A DNA stretch of 64,000 nt from Escallonia rubra (taxonomy: Eukaryota > Streptophyta > Magnoliopsida > Escalloniales > Escalloniaceae): positions 248,001 through 312,000 of the forward strand of contig JAVXUO010003051.1 in the NCBI GenBank assembly GCA_033065855.1, in the 5' to 3' direction. The notes under the pieces were generated by a model. It worked only from the letters and a program-made list of their open reading frames with translations. It made no database searches and had not been told where the DNA came from. The position numbers and the translations under genes were made by a program. Of this stretch, positions 34,402-45,286 are shown one piece after another; the stretch's first letter is position 1; each line of letters begins with the position of its first letter.

Positions 34402-36351
34402 TTAGTGTGGCAAAATTACTATATAGTGTTATCAAGTTGAAAATGAACATTTAATGTCTATTTATATGCAAGGATATTTTGATAATTTTCTTGGTCAAAC
34501 CTGATTATTCAAAGCTGATTAAATCTTAATCCAAGAAAATGAGGATTATGGATTAATCAGTTTTGAGCACATGGGAGCAGATTTAATCAGTTTACTTTTT
34601 TTTGCCAAACACTTCAAACCTGATTTAATCTGAATCTAATCAGGTTTGGTCATTTTAGAATCAATATCAAATACCCTCTTAGACGACATTGTCGAAACTA
34701 TATATGTGTATATAAATTTCAAAAAAAAAAAAATTTCATGTCTCCATTATGTGAGAAAAAATTAAGATTCACTAATTATTTGACTGTTGGCGGGTCTCTT
34801 TGTATGTGTTGTCCGGAAAGAGGAGGACTCAATGCTTATTCGTTCGCCGGAACCAGAAGTAAAAATTTGCATAGCATTTTGTTCCCAACCTATTATGGTC
34901 ATACCCAAGGGCCCAATAGGAGTCCTATTTCACGCGAACACATCGACATTGTCAACGGTCAATTTTCCAACGCATCAAACCTGTCAGCGCCCACGCGCCC
35001 AAGACACGTGTTTTTCTCGTTCCGCGCGCTTCGTGCGTGACTTAGACATTTTATTTCGCGTCGACGTCACTAACGCTAGCGCGATCGTCACGCCGAGACC
35101 ATCCGAACATCTTTTCATCAAAAATATCGGCCGACGGCGCATTTGGAGAAACGGGGTCAAGGGGGAAAATGGCCTTGGCCAACCCCAGGGGGTCGGCCTC
35201 GGCCTTCCCCAGGCCATAGGGGTCGGCCTCGGCCTCCTGGGGGGCTTGGCCTTCGCCACTTTCCCCCGGTGGTTCACCCCTCTGCGCAAACCCCTTTTCG
35301 CACTTTTTCACTTCGTACGCTTTCCACGTAACCTTGGCACCTCGTCCGCAATATGGGTATGGTTCTTGGCAACGCACTCGTCATAACGTAACTTCCGGAT
35401 TCATCATTGCTTATCAAAACACCTACCGACGGCGCACCCAAAGTTCACAAAAGGAGAAGTGACCTTGGGCTCCGAAAATGAAAGACAACCATTTGGCCTT
35501 GGCCAACCCCAGGGGGTCGGCCTCGGCCTTCCCCAGGCCATGAAGGTCGGCCTCGGCCTCCTGGAGGGCTTGGCCTCGGCCATTTTCCCCCGGTGGTTCA
35601 CCCCTCCGCGCAAACCCATTTTCGGCATGATACGTGCCTGGCACCAAGTATTGCTCCGCGAAGTTTGTCGCCGCGCCCTCGCGCCATCTCGTCATGATAC
35701 GTGCCCCCGGCACCAAGTATTGCTCCGCGACGTTCGTCGCCGCGCCCTAGCGCCATCGTCATGATACGTGCCCCCGGCACCAAGTATTGCCTCGCGACGT
35801 TCGTCGCCGCGCCCTCGCGCCATCGTCATGATACGTGCCACCGGCACCTTACGCACTTCGCCGCGCCCATGCGCCGCGCCGCTGATACAGCCGTGCCCCC
35901 AGGCTCTCTGTCACACTACCGTGCCCCCGGCACCATAAGCACTTTGTCGCGCCCATGCGCCACCATTGACACCAACGTGCCCCCGGCACCTTACGCACTC
36001 TGTCGCGCCCATGCGCCACCATTGACACAAACATGCCCCCGGCACCTTACGCACTCCATCGCGCCCATGCGCCGCGCCATTGACATAGACGTGCCCACGG
36101 CACCTTACTCACTTCATCGCGCCCATGCGCCACAATCATGTCATCATGCCCTCGGGCACCTTACTCACTTCATCGTGCCCATGCACCACAATCATGTCAT
36201 CATGCCCCCGGGCACCTTACTCACTTCATCGCGCCCATGCGCCACAATCATGTCATCATGCCCCCGGGCAGCACACTCATTCATCACACCATGCGCACCT
36301 TGCCTTGGTCATGAAACATGCTTCAACCCACTCTCCGGAGTGTACATCATC

Positions 36352-37110
36352 CGCGGGGATAGGCGACTCCTCCGGGACACTATCTCTGCCAGGGAGCTCT
36401 TCAACTCCCCTTCCGCCAGGTAGACGGCTCCTCCGGGATGCTACCTCGGCCAGTCGGGTAGACGGCTCCTCCGGGATGCTACCTTGACATGCTCCGAGTG
36501 CTCCGGCACAAGGACTCACCCGCGGGGATAGGCGACTCCTCCGGGACACTATCTCTGCCAGGGAGCTCTTCAACTCCCCTTCCGCCAGGTAGACGGCTCC
36601 TCCGGGATGCTACCTCGGCCAGTCGGGTAGACGGCTCCTCCGGGATGCTACCTTGACATGCTCCGAGTGCTCCGGCACAAGGACTCACCCGCGGGGATAG
36701 GCGACTCCTCCGGGACACTATCTCTGCCAGGGAGCTCTTCAACTCCCCTTCCGCCAGGTAGACGGCTCCTCCGGGATGCTACCTCGGCCAGTCGGGTAGA
36801 CGGCTCCTCCGGGATGCTACCTTGACATGCTCCGAGTGCTCCGGCATAAGGACTCACCCGCGGGGATAGGCGACTCCTCCGGGACACTATCTCTGCCAGG
36901 GAGCTCTTCAACTCCCCTTCCGCCAGGTAGACGGCTCCTCCGGGATGCTACCTCGGCCAGTCGGGTAGACGGCTCCTCCGGGATGCTACCTTGACATGCT
37001 CCGAGTGCTCCGGCATAAGGACTCACCCGCGGGGATAGGCGACTCCTCCGGGACACTATCTCTGCCAGGGAGCTCTTCAACTCCCCTTCCGCCAGGTAGA
37101 CGGCTCCTCC
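36352..37110 (+). repeat. 169-bp tandem repeat in the 5' LTR
   Basis: Unit starts (CGCGGGGATAGGCGACTCC) at 36352, 36521, 36690, 36859 and 37028, exactly 169 bp apart. Each unit contains smaller GTAGACGGCTCCTCCGGGAT repeats. The 3' LTR has starts only at 44040, 44209 and 44378. Confidence 0.95.
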
Positions 37111-37543
37111 GGGATGCTACCTTGGCCGGCCGAGTAGACGGCTCCTCCGGGATGCTACCTTGGCCTGCGGAATAGACGACTCCTCCGGGACACTATCTCC
37201 GTCAGGGTGCCTGCGTGACTGGCCTACGTGCTCCGGCACTGGGGGCTTGCGTCGGCACCCCTAGGGACTATGACCCCCGGGTCACTCCGAGACGGGAGCA
37301 GGTCTTCGGAGGGCATCGCGCCTAGTTCACCTGGCAGTTGGGCGTCGGGTCTTCCCCACCGCTGCCAGGCCTGTGGGACTCCGCAAGGGCTTGGATTGGA
37401 GGCTAGATCAAGGGGGTTCTCTGGCCACACCGATGCGGTGGGAGCCAGTCTTTCCAGACAGACAGAGCGACGCTGTGAGGAGCAGGCCGGTTGAATATGC
37501 GATCTGACAGTCCATGGAGCACCGGCACCCGTGGACCCCCCGG

Positions 37544-37610
37544 TGACGTGTCACTCCCGGGGAGCGCCACGTGTCGGTTTATGACATCATCATCTCAATC
37601 TCTATAAATA
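37544..37610 (+). promoter_or_regulatory. LTR promoter: ACGT-core motifs and TATA box
   Basis: TGACGTGTCA (37544-37553), the G-box CACGTG (37568-37573) and TATAAATA (37603-37610) lie in order. Transcription would start near 37635, making everything upstream U3. The same block is present in the 3' LTR near 44890-44960. Confidence 0.7.
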
Positions 37611-37934
37611 GAGGTCTTGAGAATTCATTTGAAAAGAGAGGAACAGTTGAACATTTTTGGACATTTTCACTTTCTCACTCTAGAATTCTAGAGAGAAATA
37701 TACAGCACCCTGACTCTGGACCTAAGCATCGGACTGTGACTGTCGTCGTATATTCATCCTGCGCTATCGCCCTCGCAGCACTGCCACCCTCAAGCTCTGT
37801 CTGGGAAGCCCTTGGTCTCTGCCCTTGTTCCACCCTTGTTGTCTCTCACTTTACATACTTGGAAGCTGACTCGGACTGCAGCCTTTGTGGCACCTCCACG
37901 TAAGTACGAACCCACTTTCCTTGGCATCACATTT

Positions 37935-37952
37935 TGGCGACTCCGCTGGGGA
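37935..37952 (+). other. Primer-binding site of the Gypsy gag-only element
   Basis: TGGCGACTCCGCTGGGGA, a PBS form known from Tat/Ogre-type plant Gypsy elements, five bases after the LTR end. Confidence 0.85.
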
Positions 37953-37998
37953 GGTGAGCATCGTACTGCAGTCTGTCTATCTTCTGCACTCAGTCTCC

Positions 37999-39738
37999 AT
38001 GCCTAGACAACGAAAAGCTACGAGGGCTGCCAGCCAGGGCCTTATCCACACCGTACAAGAGGAGGATCACCTCGGCGAACAAGAAGGGACTAGTGCCATG
38101 CGTCTCCAAGACCAGCCACAAACTACCGCACCTGACATACAAGTTGCAGTCAACGCAGCCATCCAGCAGTTTTCGCCCACTATAGCCACTCTTATGACAG
38201 CCATGGTGGAAATGCAAAAATCAATCCAAGTCTTGACTTCACAATCACCGATTTCCCAAAGCCTTAGAGCTCCGCACCCTGTGCCCATTACTCACCCCGT
38301 GTTATCCCAAGATCCAGGTTTGGCCCCTCCTGCTCATATCCAACCTTCAAGGCCTGGGCTAGTTTTGGACACTGCTCAGGTCCCAGTGTCGCGACCACCG
38401 CTGCCTTGGTCCTTCGGGCCCTCGACAGTAGGACCCGCGGCACCTCAGCCCCCGGCGCCACGCATTGCCCTTGCTCGAAGCACTTCGGAGGCTCACGAAT
38501 CAATTGAGATGGAGCCTAACCCGAACATAACTAGCCGAAACCTAAACACAAGTCATTCCCCCGGCTTACTTCAGTCAACCTTTCCTGACAACTGGCCTCC
38601 AGCAGCTGACACTACCCATATGCAAAACATGCCCCAAAAAGTTGCTCACCATCACGAACCCCCATCTACCATCGTCATCCCCTCAATGCCTCAGGTTGTA
38701 CCGTCTGGGGGCTCTGGTGCTCGGATCATCACGACAGGGCACAAGCCCTCACATGCGTCGTACGTCACCAAGCATGACTTAGATGCCCTCCTTCACCGTC
38801 TCAAGCAGTCATCCTCACCCCACTCCGCCTCTAAGCTGTCAGGTCATGCTCCCTACTTTGGCAGCCTCGCTACTAAGCCCTACCCTGTCAAGTACAAGCA
38901 ACCATCCTTCACATTGTTCAACGGCAAAGAAGGCAACGCCCGCGAGCATCTCACCCGTTTTGCTGGCTCCCTCGAGCACTACGGGGAAGACGACACTTTG
39001 AAGCTTCGGGAATTTCACAAGTCCCTGACTGGCCTCGCCTACTCTTGGTATCATCAGATTCCTGACAGTACTATCCACTCATGGTCCGACATGGTCCAGC
39101 TCTTCCTTGACAAGTTTCACTATGAGACGGAACGTGTGACCATCGTTGACATCGCCGGAATCCGCCAGAACCCCGGCGAAGACCTCAACACCTATGTTAC
39201 GCGATTTCATCACAAGTGCTTGGAGTGCACTGACTTCAGCAAGGATGAAACCCTTGTGCCCATTTGCATCAAGAACATGAAGGACACCTACAGAGTCTAC
39301 CTTGAAAATCTCCAGCTTCGGTCTTGGGGACAGCTCAAGGAAGCTGCACGACGCACCTATGACTCGGTCGGTCCGTCAAAGACTCCAAAGCCCCAACCTC
39401 ATATTGCCTTGGCCACGACGACGAAAGCAGCTAGTAACGACGACAACAACCGTAAGCGTCAGTCCCAAGGAAGGGACGGGCGTCCTGACAAGAGAGGGCA
39501 GCCGATGCCTGCCCCGGAATACCCGTGTGACTTGAAGACTGTTAGAGATCTCCTCGAGACATGGATCGACGACAATGCCATAACCCTGCCCAATGTCGAC
39601 AGTGAACCTACCTCGGAAGACTTAGCCCATCACAACTACTGCCCCTATCATCGAAAGGTCGGTCATGGCCTCAAGTGGTGCAGGGGCCTCAAGTTTGTCT
39701 TCGCCGACAAGATCGCGTCCGGAGAGCTCAAACTCTAA
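37999..39738 (+). CDS. Gypsy Gag protein, intact (579 aa)
   Basis: Uninterrupted frame from ATG 37999 (first Met after the PBS: MPRQRKATRAASQGLIHTVQ) to TAA at 39738. The N-terminal 300 residues are Pro/Ser/Gln-rich, with a hydrophobic stretch FSPTIATLMTAMVEMQK near 60. Residues about 300-460 are the retrotransposon gag domain: FTLFNGKEGNAREHLTRFAG, SLTGLAYSWYHQIPDSTIHS, MVQLFLDKFHYE and NPGEDLNTYVTRFHHKC. A Lys/Arg/Asp-rich linker follows. YCPYHRKVGHGLKWCRGLKF near 546-566 is the CxxH-GH-C knuckle-like motif of Tat-type Gags. It would form virus-like particles and package the element RNA. The intact frame and similar LTRs suggest recent activity. There is no pol downstream, so the enzymes must come in trans. 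Confidence 0.92.
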   Translation: MPRQRKATRAASQGLIHTVQEEDHLGEQEGTSAMRLQDQPQTTAPDIQVAVNAAIQQFSPTIATLMTAMVEMQKSIQVLTSQSPISQSLRAPHPVPITHPVLSQDPGLAPPAHIQPSRPGLVLDTAQVPVSRPPLPWSFGPSTVGPAAPQPPAPRIALARSTSEAHESIEMEPNPNITSRNLNTSHSPGLLQSTFPDNWPPAADTTHMQNMPQKVAHHHEPPSTIVIPSMPQVVPSGGSGARIITTGHKPSHASYVTKHDLDALLHRLKQSSSPHSASKLSGHAPYFGSLATKPYPVKYKQPSFTLFNGKEGNAREHLTRFAGSLEHYGEDDTLKLREFHKSLTGLAYSWYHQIPDSTIHSWSDMVQLFLDKFHYETERVTIVDIAGIRQNPGEDLNTYVTRFHHKCLECTDFSKDETLVPICIKNMKDTYRVYLENLQLRSWGQLKEAARRTYDSVGPSKTPKPQPHIALATTTKAASNDDNNRKRQSQGRDGRPDKRGQPMPAPEYPCDLKTVRDLLETWIDDNAITLPNVDSEPTSEDLAHHNYCPYHRKVGHGLKWCRGLKFVFADKIASGELKL

Positions 39739-40955
39739 GTACGGGACATAAGGGCATGCCTTAGTGCATTTTACACACTTGTAATTTTTTCGTTCATTTT
39801 GCAAGTTTCCATGTACGTCATACCCATGTATCAAGGCATGATGTCTATCCTTCGTTATCAATGAAGTTACATTTTCCAGACTTAGAAAAATTTTCAAGGT
39901 ACATTGATCTTGCACAAGTCTCTTGATATCACCCTTCATGCCATCACCCACTCCCTTGGGGGCTTCACCCCTTCCCAATCCCTTCGGCCTCACATTGCAA
40001 TGACTTGGTACGTGGTGCGCGGGGTGGCTCGAGCCGCGCTGCTACGGTCGCAACATCATCCTGCATTCACTTTTCTTGACACTTAGGAAAAAAAAATTCA
40101 TTTTTTTTCGCAACCGGTCATCGATGATCATCCTCGGCATCCTTATCTCAGCACAACACTTAGAAAAAATTTCATTTTTTTTCACAATCGGTCATCGATG
40201 ATCATCCTCAGTGGTCTTCCTCGGCATCCTTGTCTCAGCACAACACTTAGAAAAAATTTCATTTTTTTCGCAACCGGTCATCAATCACCACCCTCAACGG
40301 CCTCCCCTTAGCATCCTTGCCCGAACTCAAAAAAAAAAAAATTCAACACTTAGAAATTTTTTTCAAGCTTTTCATCTTCCCACTACTCCCCACATTCATG
40401 CTCTCATCACTCTCTCTATACCTTCATTTTCCTCTCCTCCATCACCATCCAACACCCCATCACCCTTTCCCCACTTCACACATCACTTCTTTCTCCATTT
40501 TATGGAACAAAATTTCATACTTCCACCATCCCACTTCTCTCATTCTCTTCTTGTGCATTATGAAAAAAAAAGTCATTGGGGGTTCCCCCTCCTTATGAAG
40601 GCCAACAAAAAAAAAAAATTAATTTTTTTTTTGCCCCCCCCCCACCCCACCCCATCACCCCCGACCCATCACCCAGGCGCCTGGGCAGCCCCAAATTCGG
40701 GCAGCCTCCATCCCACCCCTCCATGTGGGTCTTCCCCACTCTCTCTCCCCAATTTTAATTCCCTCTCTCCATTTCTCTCTCTTCCTTTTTCTCTCCCTCC
40801 CATCACTTTTTACTTTTTCTCTTTCTTCCTTCACATCACCCATTTCACACACTTCCTACTCTTCTCTCTCTACCCGAGACAACATCCCCCAATTTCCCCA
40901 CTTTACACACACACACTCTCTCTCTCTCTCTCTCTCTCTTTTGTAACATTAAATG

Positions 40956-40994
<39 letters not shown>

Positions 40995-42555
40995 CCCTCT
41001 TACACACTATCTCTCTCTTATACTCATTAACCCACCCAACACACTCTTCTTTTTCACCCTCACGTGGGTTCTCCCACCATCCCCCTTACTTCTCTTCCTT
41101 TTCACTCATCATTACACCCTATCTCCCACTCACATTAATCCCCCCCTTTTTTCACCTTACTTCACTCTCATCATTTCCCCCCTACAATCCCTCCCCCATT
41201 TTCCCACACCAACACCTTCGGCCTCGGCCTCCCCAACCCCTCACCAAGGCCGACCCCCTCTCCCCTCTTAATTCACTCACCCTTCTCACTCCTCTCTTCA
41301 ATCACTCTCATTATCCTCTCTCTCTCTCTCTCTCTCTCTCTCATGAAAGACCCACATATAATTTCCCAATCTTTCACCTCAATCTCTCTCCCTCTTTCTT
41401 TCACCTTAACCAATCACCACTCACTCCCCCTCATCCCTCACGGCCACTCTCTCTTTCTTTACCCATTCCACTCTTCCTCATTAAATTTCTCATCACTTCT
41501 TCCCTCCAATCACAACTCCCTCATATCCCAACATCCAAGGTCACTCTCTCCCTCTTCCATTTTCTCTTACAACACCACACTTCCCTTACACTCCCCTCAC
41601 CAAGGCCAACCCCCATGCCTTGACCAAGGCCGACCCCCCCTCCTTCTATCTCTTATCATTTCCCCATTAATTCCCTTCCTCACTTCCTTCATTTTCTCCC
41701 CAAATCAACACTTGTATTTTTTTCCTTTCTTTCTTAACTCCCAAAGTTAAACATCATTCTATCTTCCTTACATTACTCTCCCCTTATACACCCCCAAAAT
41801 CCATACTTAGTTTTTTTTTTCTACTCTTCCCTCTCCCATCACTACCTATTGTCATTACTTCATACACACCACAACCACCCCCCCTCTCACCTTTCTCACC
41901 ACGGCGGACCTCTCGGCCAACAACCCATACATACTTCGGCTTGCCCACATTCACCCAACGACCGAACACCGATATCCAAGGCCGACAACTTCAAAAAAAA
42001 AAAATTTGCAACATAGACAAACGTGCATTGCTCGCGCACATGCGCCCGTCGTGGACTGCCCCGGCATCGCGACTCCCGATCGCGCCCACATCGCGCCCCT
42101 ACACATTTCATACACTTAGAATTTTTTTTTTTTGTTGCAAATTTGATCACGTCCCATGTGACAATGTCCCTCGACATCAACGCCCTTGGTAGGTGGTGCG
42201 CGAGATAGCTCGAACCACTTACTCTTATTCATTGTCCAATGCTCGTCGTCAGCGCCCGTGCGCCGTCTCCACGACGCTTGTCGCCCATCGCCCGGGTGAC
42301 GTCTCCGCGACACTCGTCGTCCGTCGCCCGGGCACCGTTTACATGCTCGCGCCCCTGCGCCCTATCATCGTGCTTTGGTCTCAACCCCCAAGTATTCCAA
42401 GCTTTCGTAGGTGGTGCACGAGGTGGCTCGAGCCACCTACTCTTCATCATCATCATGCAGACGACCTCAACAACACTCCAGCCAAACAACATAAAATCTT
42501 CCTAAGTGTTTATGCGTGCGGTGCCCGCTCGGGTTGCCCCTACGCGCACACCACA
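39739..42555 (+). other. Non-coding internal region after gag, with CT microsatellites
   Basis: Contains three copies of a TTCATTTTTTTCGCAACCGGT-like segment (40090-40285), long C/T-rich DNA with (CT)n runs at 40916-40940, 40959-40990 and 41318-41342, and scattered AAGGCCGACCCCC motifs like those of the LTR. A 470-codon open frame here is a Ser/Pro/His-rich artefact of the CT-rich sequence. Confidence 0.8.
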
Positions 42556-42568
42556 CGCAGGGGGCTTA
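42556..42568 (+). other. Polypurine tract of the Gypsy gag-only element
   Basis: CGCAGGGGGCTTA immediately precedes the TG of the 3' LTR. Confidence 0.8.
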
Positions 42569-45281
42569 TGTTCCCAACCTATTATGGTCATACCCAAGGG
42601 CCCAATAGGAGTCCTATTTCACGCGAACACATCGACATTGTCAACGGTCAATTTTCCAACGCATCAAACCTGTCAGTGCCCACGCGCCCAAGACACGTGT
42701 TTTTCTCGTTCCGCGCGCTTCGTGCGTGACTTAGACATTTTATTTCGCGTCGACGTCACTAACGCTAGCGCGATCGTCACGCCGAGACCATCCGAACATA
42801 TTTTCATCAAAAATATCGGCCGACCCGCATTTGGAGAAACGGGGTCAAGGGGGAAAATGGCCTTGGCCAACCCCAGGGGGTCGGCCTCGGCCTTCCCCAG
42901 GCCATAGGGGTCGGCCTCGGCCTCCTGGGGGGCTTGGCCTTGGCCACTTTCCCCCGGTGGTTCACCCCTCTGCGCAAACCCCTTTTCGCACTTTTTCACT
43001 TCGTACGCTTTGCACGTAACCTTGGCACCTCGTCCGCAATGTGGGTATGGTTCTTGGCAACGCACTCGTCATAACGTAACTTCCGGATTCATCATTGCTT
43101 ATCAAAACACCTACCGACGGCGCACCCAAAGTTCACAAAAGGAGAAGTGACCTTGGGCTCCGAAAATGAAAGACAACCATTTGGCCTTGGCCAACCCCAG
43201 GGGGTCAGCCTCGGCCTTCCCCAGGCCATGGGGGTCGGCCTCGGCCTCCTGGAGGGCTTGGCCTCGGCCATTTTCCCCCGGTGGTTCACCCCTCCGCGCA
43301 AACCCATTTTCGGCATGATACGTGCCCGGCACCAAGTATTGCTCCGCGACGTTCGTCGCCGCGCCCTCGCGCCATCTCGTCATGATACGTGCCCCCGGCA
43401 CCAAGTATTGCTCCGCGACGTTCGTCGCCGCGCCCTCGCGCCATCGTCATGATACGTGCCCCCGGCACCAAGTATTGCCCCGCGACGTTCGTCGTCGCGC
43501 CCTCGCGCCATTGTCATGATACGTGCCACCGGCACCTTACGCACTTCGCCGCGCCCATGCGCCGCGCCGCTGATACAGCCGTGCCCCCAGGCTCTCTGTC
43601 ACACTACCGTGCCCCCGACACCATAAGCGCTTTGTCGCGCCCATGCGCCACCATTGACACCAACGTGCCCCCGGTACCTTACGCAGTCTGTCGCGCCCAT
43701 GCGCCACCATTGACACAAACATGCCCCCGGCACCTTACGCACTCCATCGCGCCCATGCGCCGCGCCATTGACATAGACGTGCCCACGGCACCTTACTCAC
43801 TTCATCGCGCCCATGCGCCACAATCATGTCATCATGCCCTCGGGCACCTTACTCACTTCATCGCGCCCATGCACCACAATCATGTCATCATGCCCCCGGG
43901 CACCTTACTCACTTCATCGCGCCCATGCGCCACAATCATGTCATCATGCCCCCGGGCACCACACTCATTCATCACACCATGCGCACCTTGCCTTGGTCAT
44001 GAAATATGCTTCAACCCACTCTCCGGAGTGTACATCATCCGCGGGGATAGGCGACTCCTCCGGGACACTATCTCTGCCAGGGAGCTCTTCAACTCCCCTT
44101 CCGCCAGGTAGACGGCTCCTCCGGGATGCTACCTCGGTCAGTCGGGTAGACGGCTCCTCCGGGATGCTACCTTGACATGCTCCGAGTGCTCCGGCACAAG
44201 GACTCACCCGCGGGGATAGGCGACTCCTCCGGGACACTATCTCTGCCAGGGAGCTCTTCAACTCCTCTTCCGCCAGGTAGACGGCTCCTCCGGGATGCTA
44301 CCTCGGCCAGTCGGGTAGACGGCTCCTCCGGGATGCTACCTTGACATGCTCCGAGTGCTCCGGCATAAAGACTCACCCGCGGGGATAGGCGACTCCTCCG
44401 GGACACTATCTCTGCCAGGGAGCTCTTCAACTCCCCTTCCGCCAGGTAGACGGCTCCTCCGGGATGCTACCTTGGCCGGCCGAGTAGACGGCTCCTCCGG
44501 GATGCTACCTTGGCCTGCGGAATAGACGACTCCTCCGGGACACTATCTCCGTCAGGGTGCCTGCGTGACTGGCCTACGTGCTCCGGCACTGGGGGCTTGC
44601 GTCGGCACCCCTAGGGACTATGACCCCCGGGTCACTCCGAGACGAGAGCAGGTCTTCAGAGGGCATCGCGCCTAGTTCACCTGGCAGTTGGGCGTGGGGT
44701 CTTCCCCACCGCTGCCAGGCCTGTGGGACTCCGCAAGGGCTTGGATTGGAGGCTAGATCAAGGGGGTTCTCTGGCCACACCGATGCGGTGGGAGCCAGTC
44801 TTTCCAGACAGACAGAGCGACGCTGTGAGGAGCAGGCCGGTTGAATATGCGATCTTACAGTCCATGGAGCACCGGCACCCGTGGACCCCCCGGTGACGTG
44901 TCATTCCCGGGGAGCGCCACGTGTCGGTTTATGACATCATCATCTCAATCTCTATAAATAGAGGTCTTGAGAATTCATTTGAAAAGAGAGGAACAGTTGA
45001 ACATTTTTGGACATTTTCACTTTCTCACTCTAGAATTCTAGAGAGAGAAATATACAGCACCCTGACTCTGGACCTAAGCATCGGACTGTGACTGTCGTCG
45101 TATATCCATCCTGCGCTATCGCCCTCGCAGCACTGCCACCCTCAAGCTCTGTCTGGGAAGCCCTTGGTCTCTGCCCTTGTTCCACCCTTGTTGTCTCTCA
45201 CTTTACATACTTGGAAGCTGACTCGGACTGCAGCCTTTGTGGCACCTCCACGTAAGTACGAACCCACTTTCCTTGGCATCA
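42569..45281 (+). repeat. 3' LTR of the Gypsy gag-only element
   Basis: 2713 bp, near-identical to the 5' LTR apart from two fewer 169-bp units and scattered substitutions. Confidence 0.95.
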
Positions 45282-45286
45282 CATTT

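Larger units (their letters stand above)
33537..34678. mobile_element. Tourist-like MITE (outer), hosting a second MITE
   Basis: Ends GAGGTCGTTTGAAATTGATT and, inverted, GAGGGTATTTGATATTGATT. They are flanked by TTA at 33534-33536 and 34679-34681. Without the inner element it is about 415 bp, with many TGATTAAA/TTTAATC motifs. Non-coding. Confidence 0.85.
34880..37929 (+). repeat. 5' LTR of the Gypsy gag-only element
   Basis: 3050 bp, starts TGTTCCCAACCTATTATGG and ends CCTTGGCATCA. It is largely made of tandem arrays: GGCCTCGGCC modules (35160-35250 and 35495-35590), a 68-bp unit around GCTCCGCGACGTTCGTCGCC three times (35630-35845), a roughly 60-bp unit around CGCGCCCATGCGCC several times (35850-36290), and a 169-bp unit (36352-37110). 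Confidence 0.95.
34880..45281 (+). mobile_element. Gypsy-type LTR retrotransposon with an intact gag only (TR-GAG-like)
   Basis: LTRs at 34880-37929 and 42569-45281 (TG...CA), with CATTT flanking both ends (34875-34879 and 45282-45286). The PBS TGGCGACTCCGCTGGGGA is at 37935, gag at 37999-39738, and the purine tract CGCAGGGGGCTTA directly before the 3' LTR. About 2.8 kb between gag and the 3' LTR (39739-42568) has no protease, RT, RNase H or integrase motif and consists of low-complexity C/T-rich DNA with CT microsatellites. The gag type and PBS point to the Tat side of Gypsy. An intact gag with no pol defines a non-autonomous, helper-dependent element. Confidence 0.94.

Noticed and set aside
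36277..37080. Repeated 87-98-codon minus ORFs
   Set aside because: Spaced exactly 169 bp and identical in content: they are the LTR tandem repeat read on the wrong strand.
40211..41623. 470-codon + strand ORF
   Set aside because: Ser/Pro/His/Leu low-complexity translation of CT-rich non-coding DNA between gag and the 3' LTR; no start context or domain.
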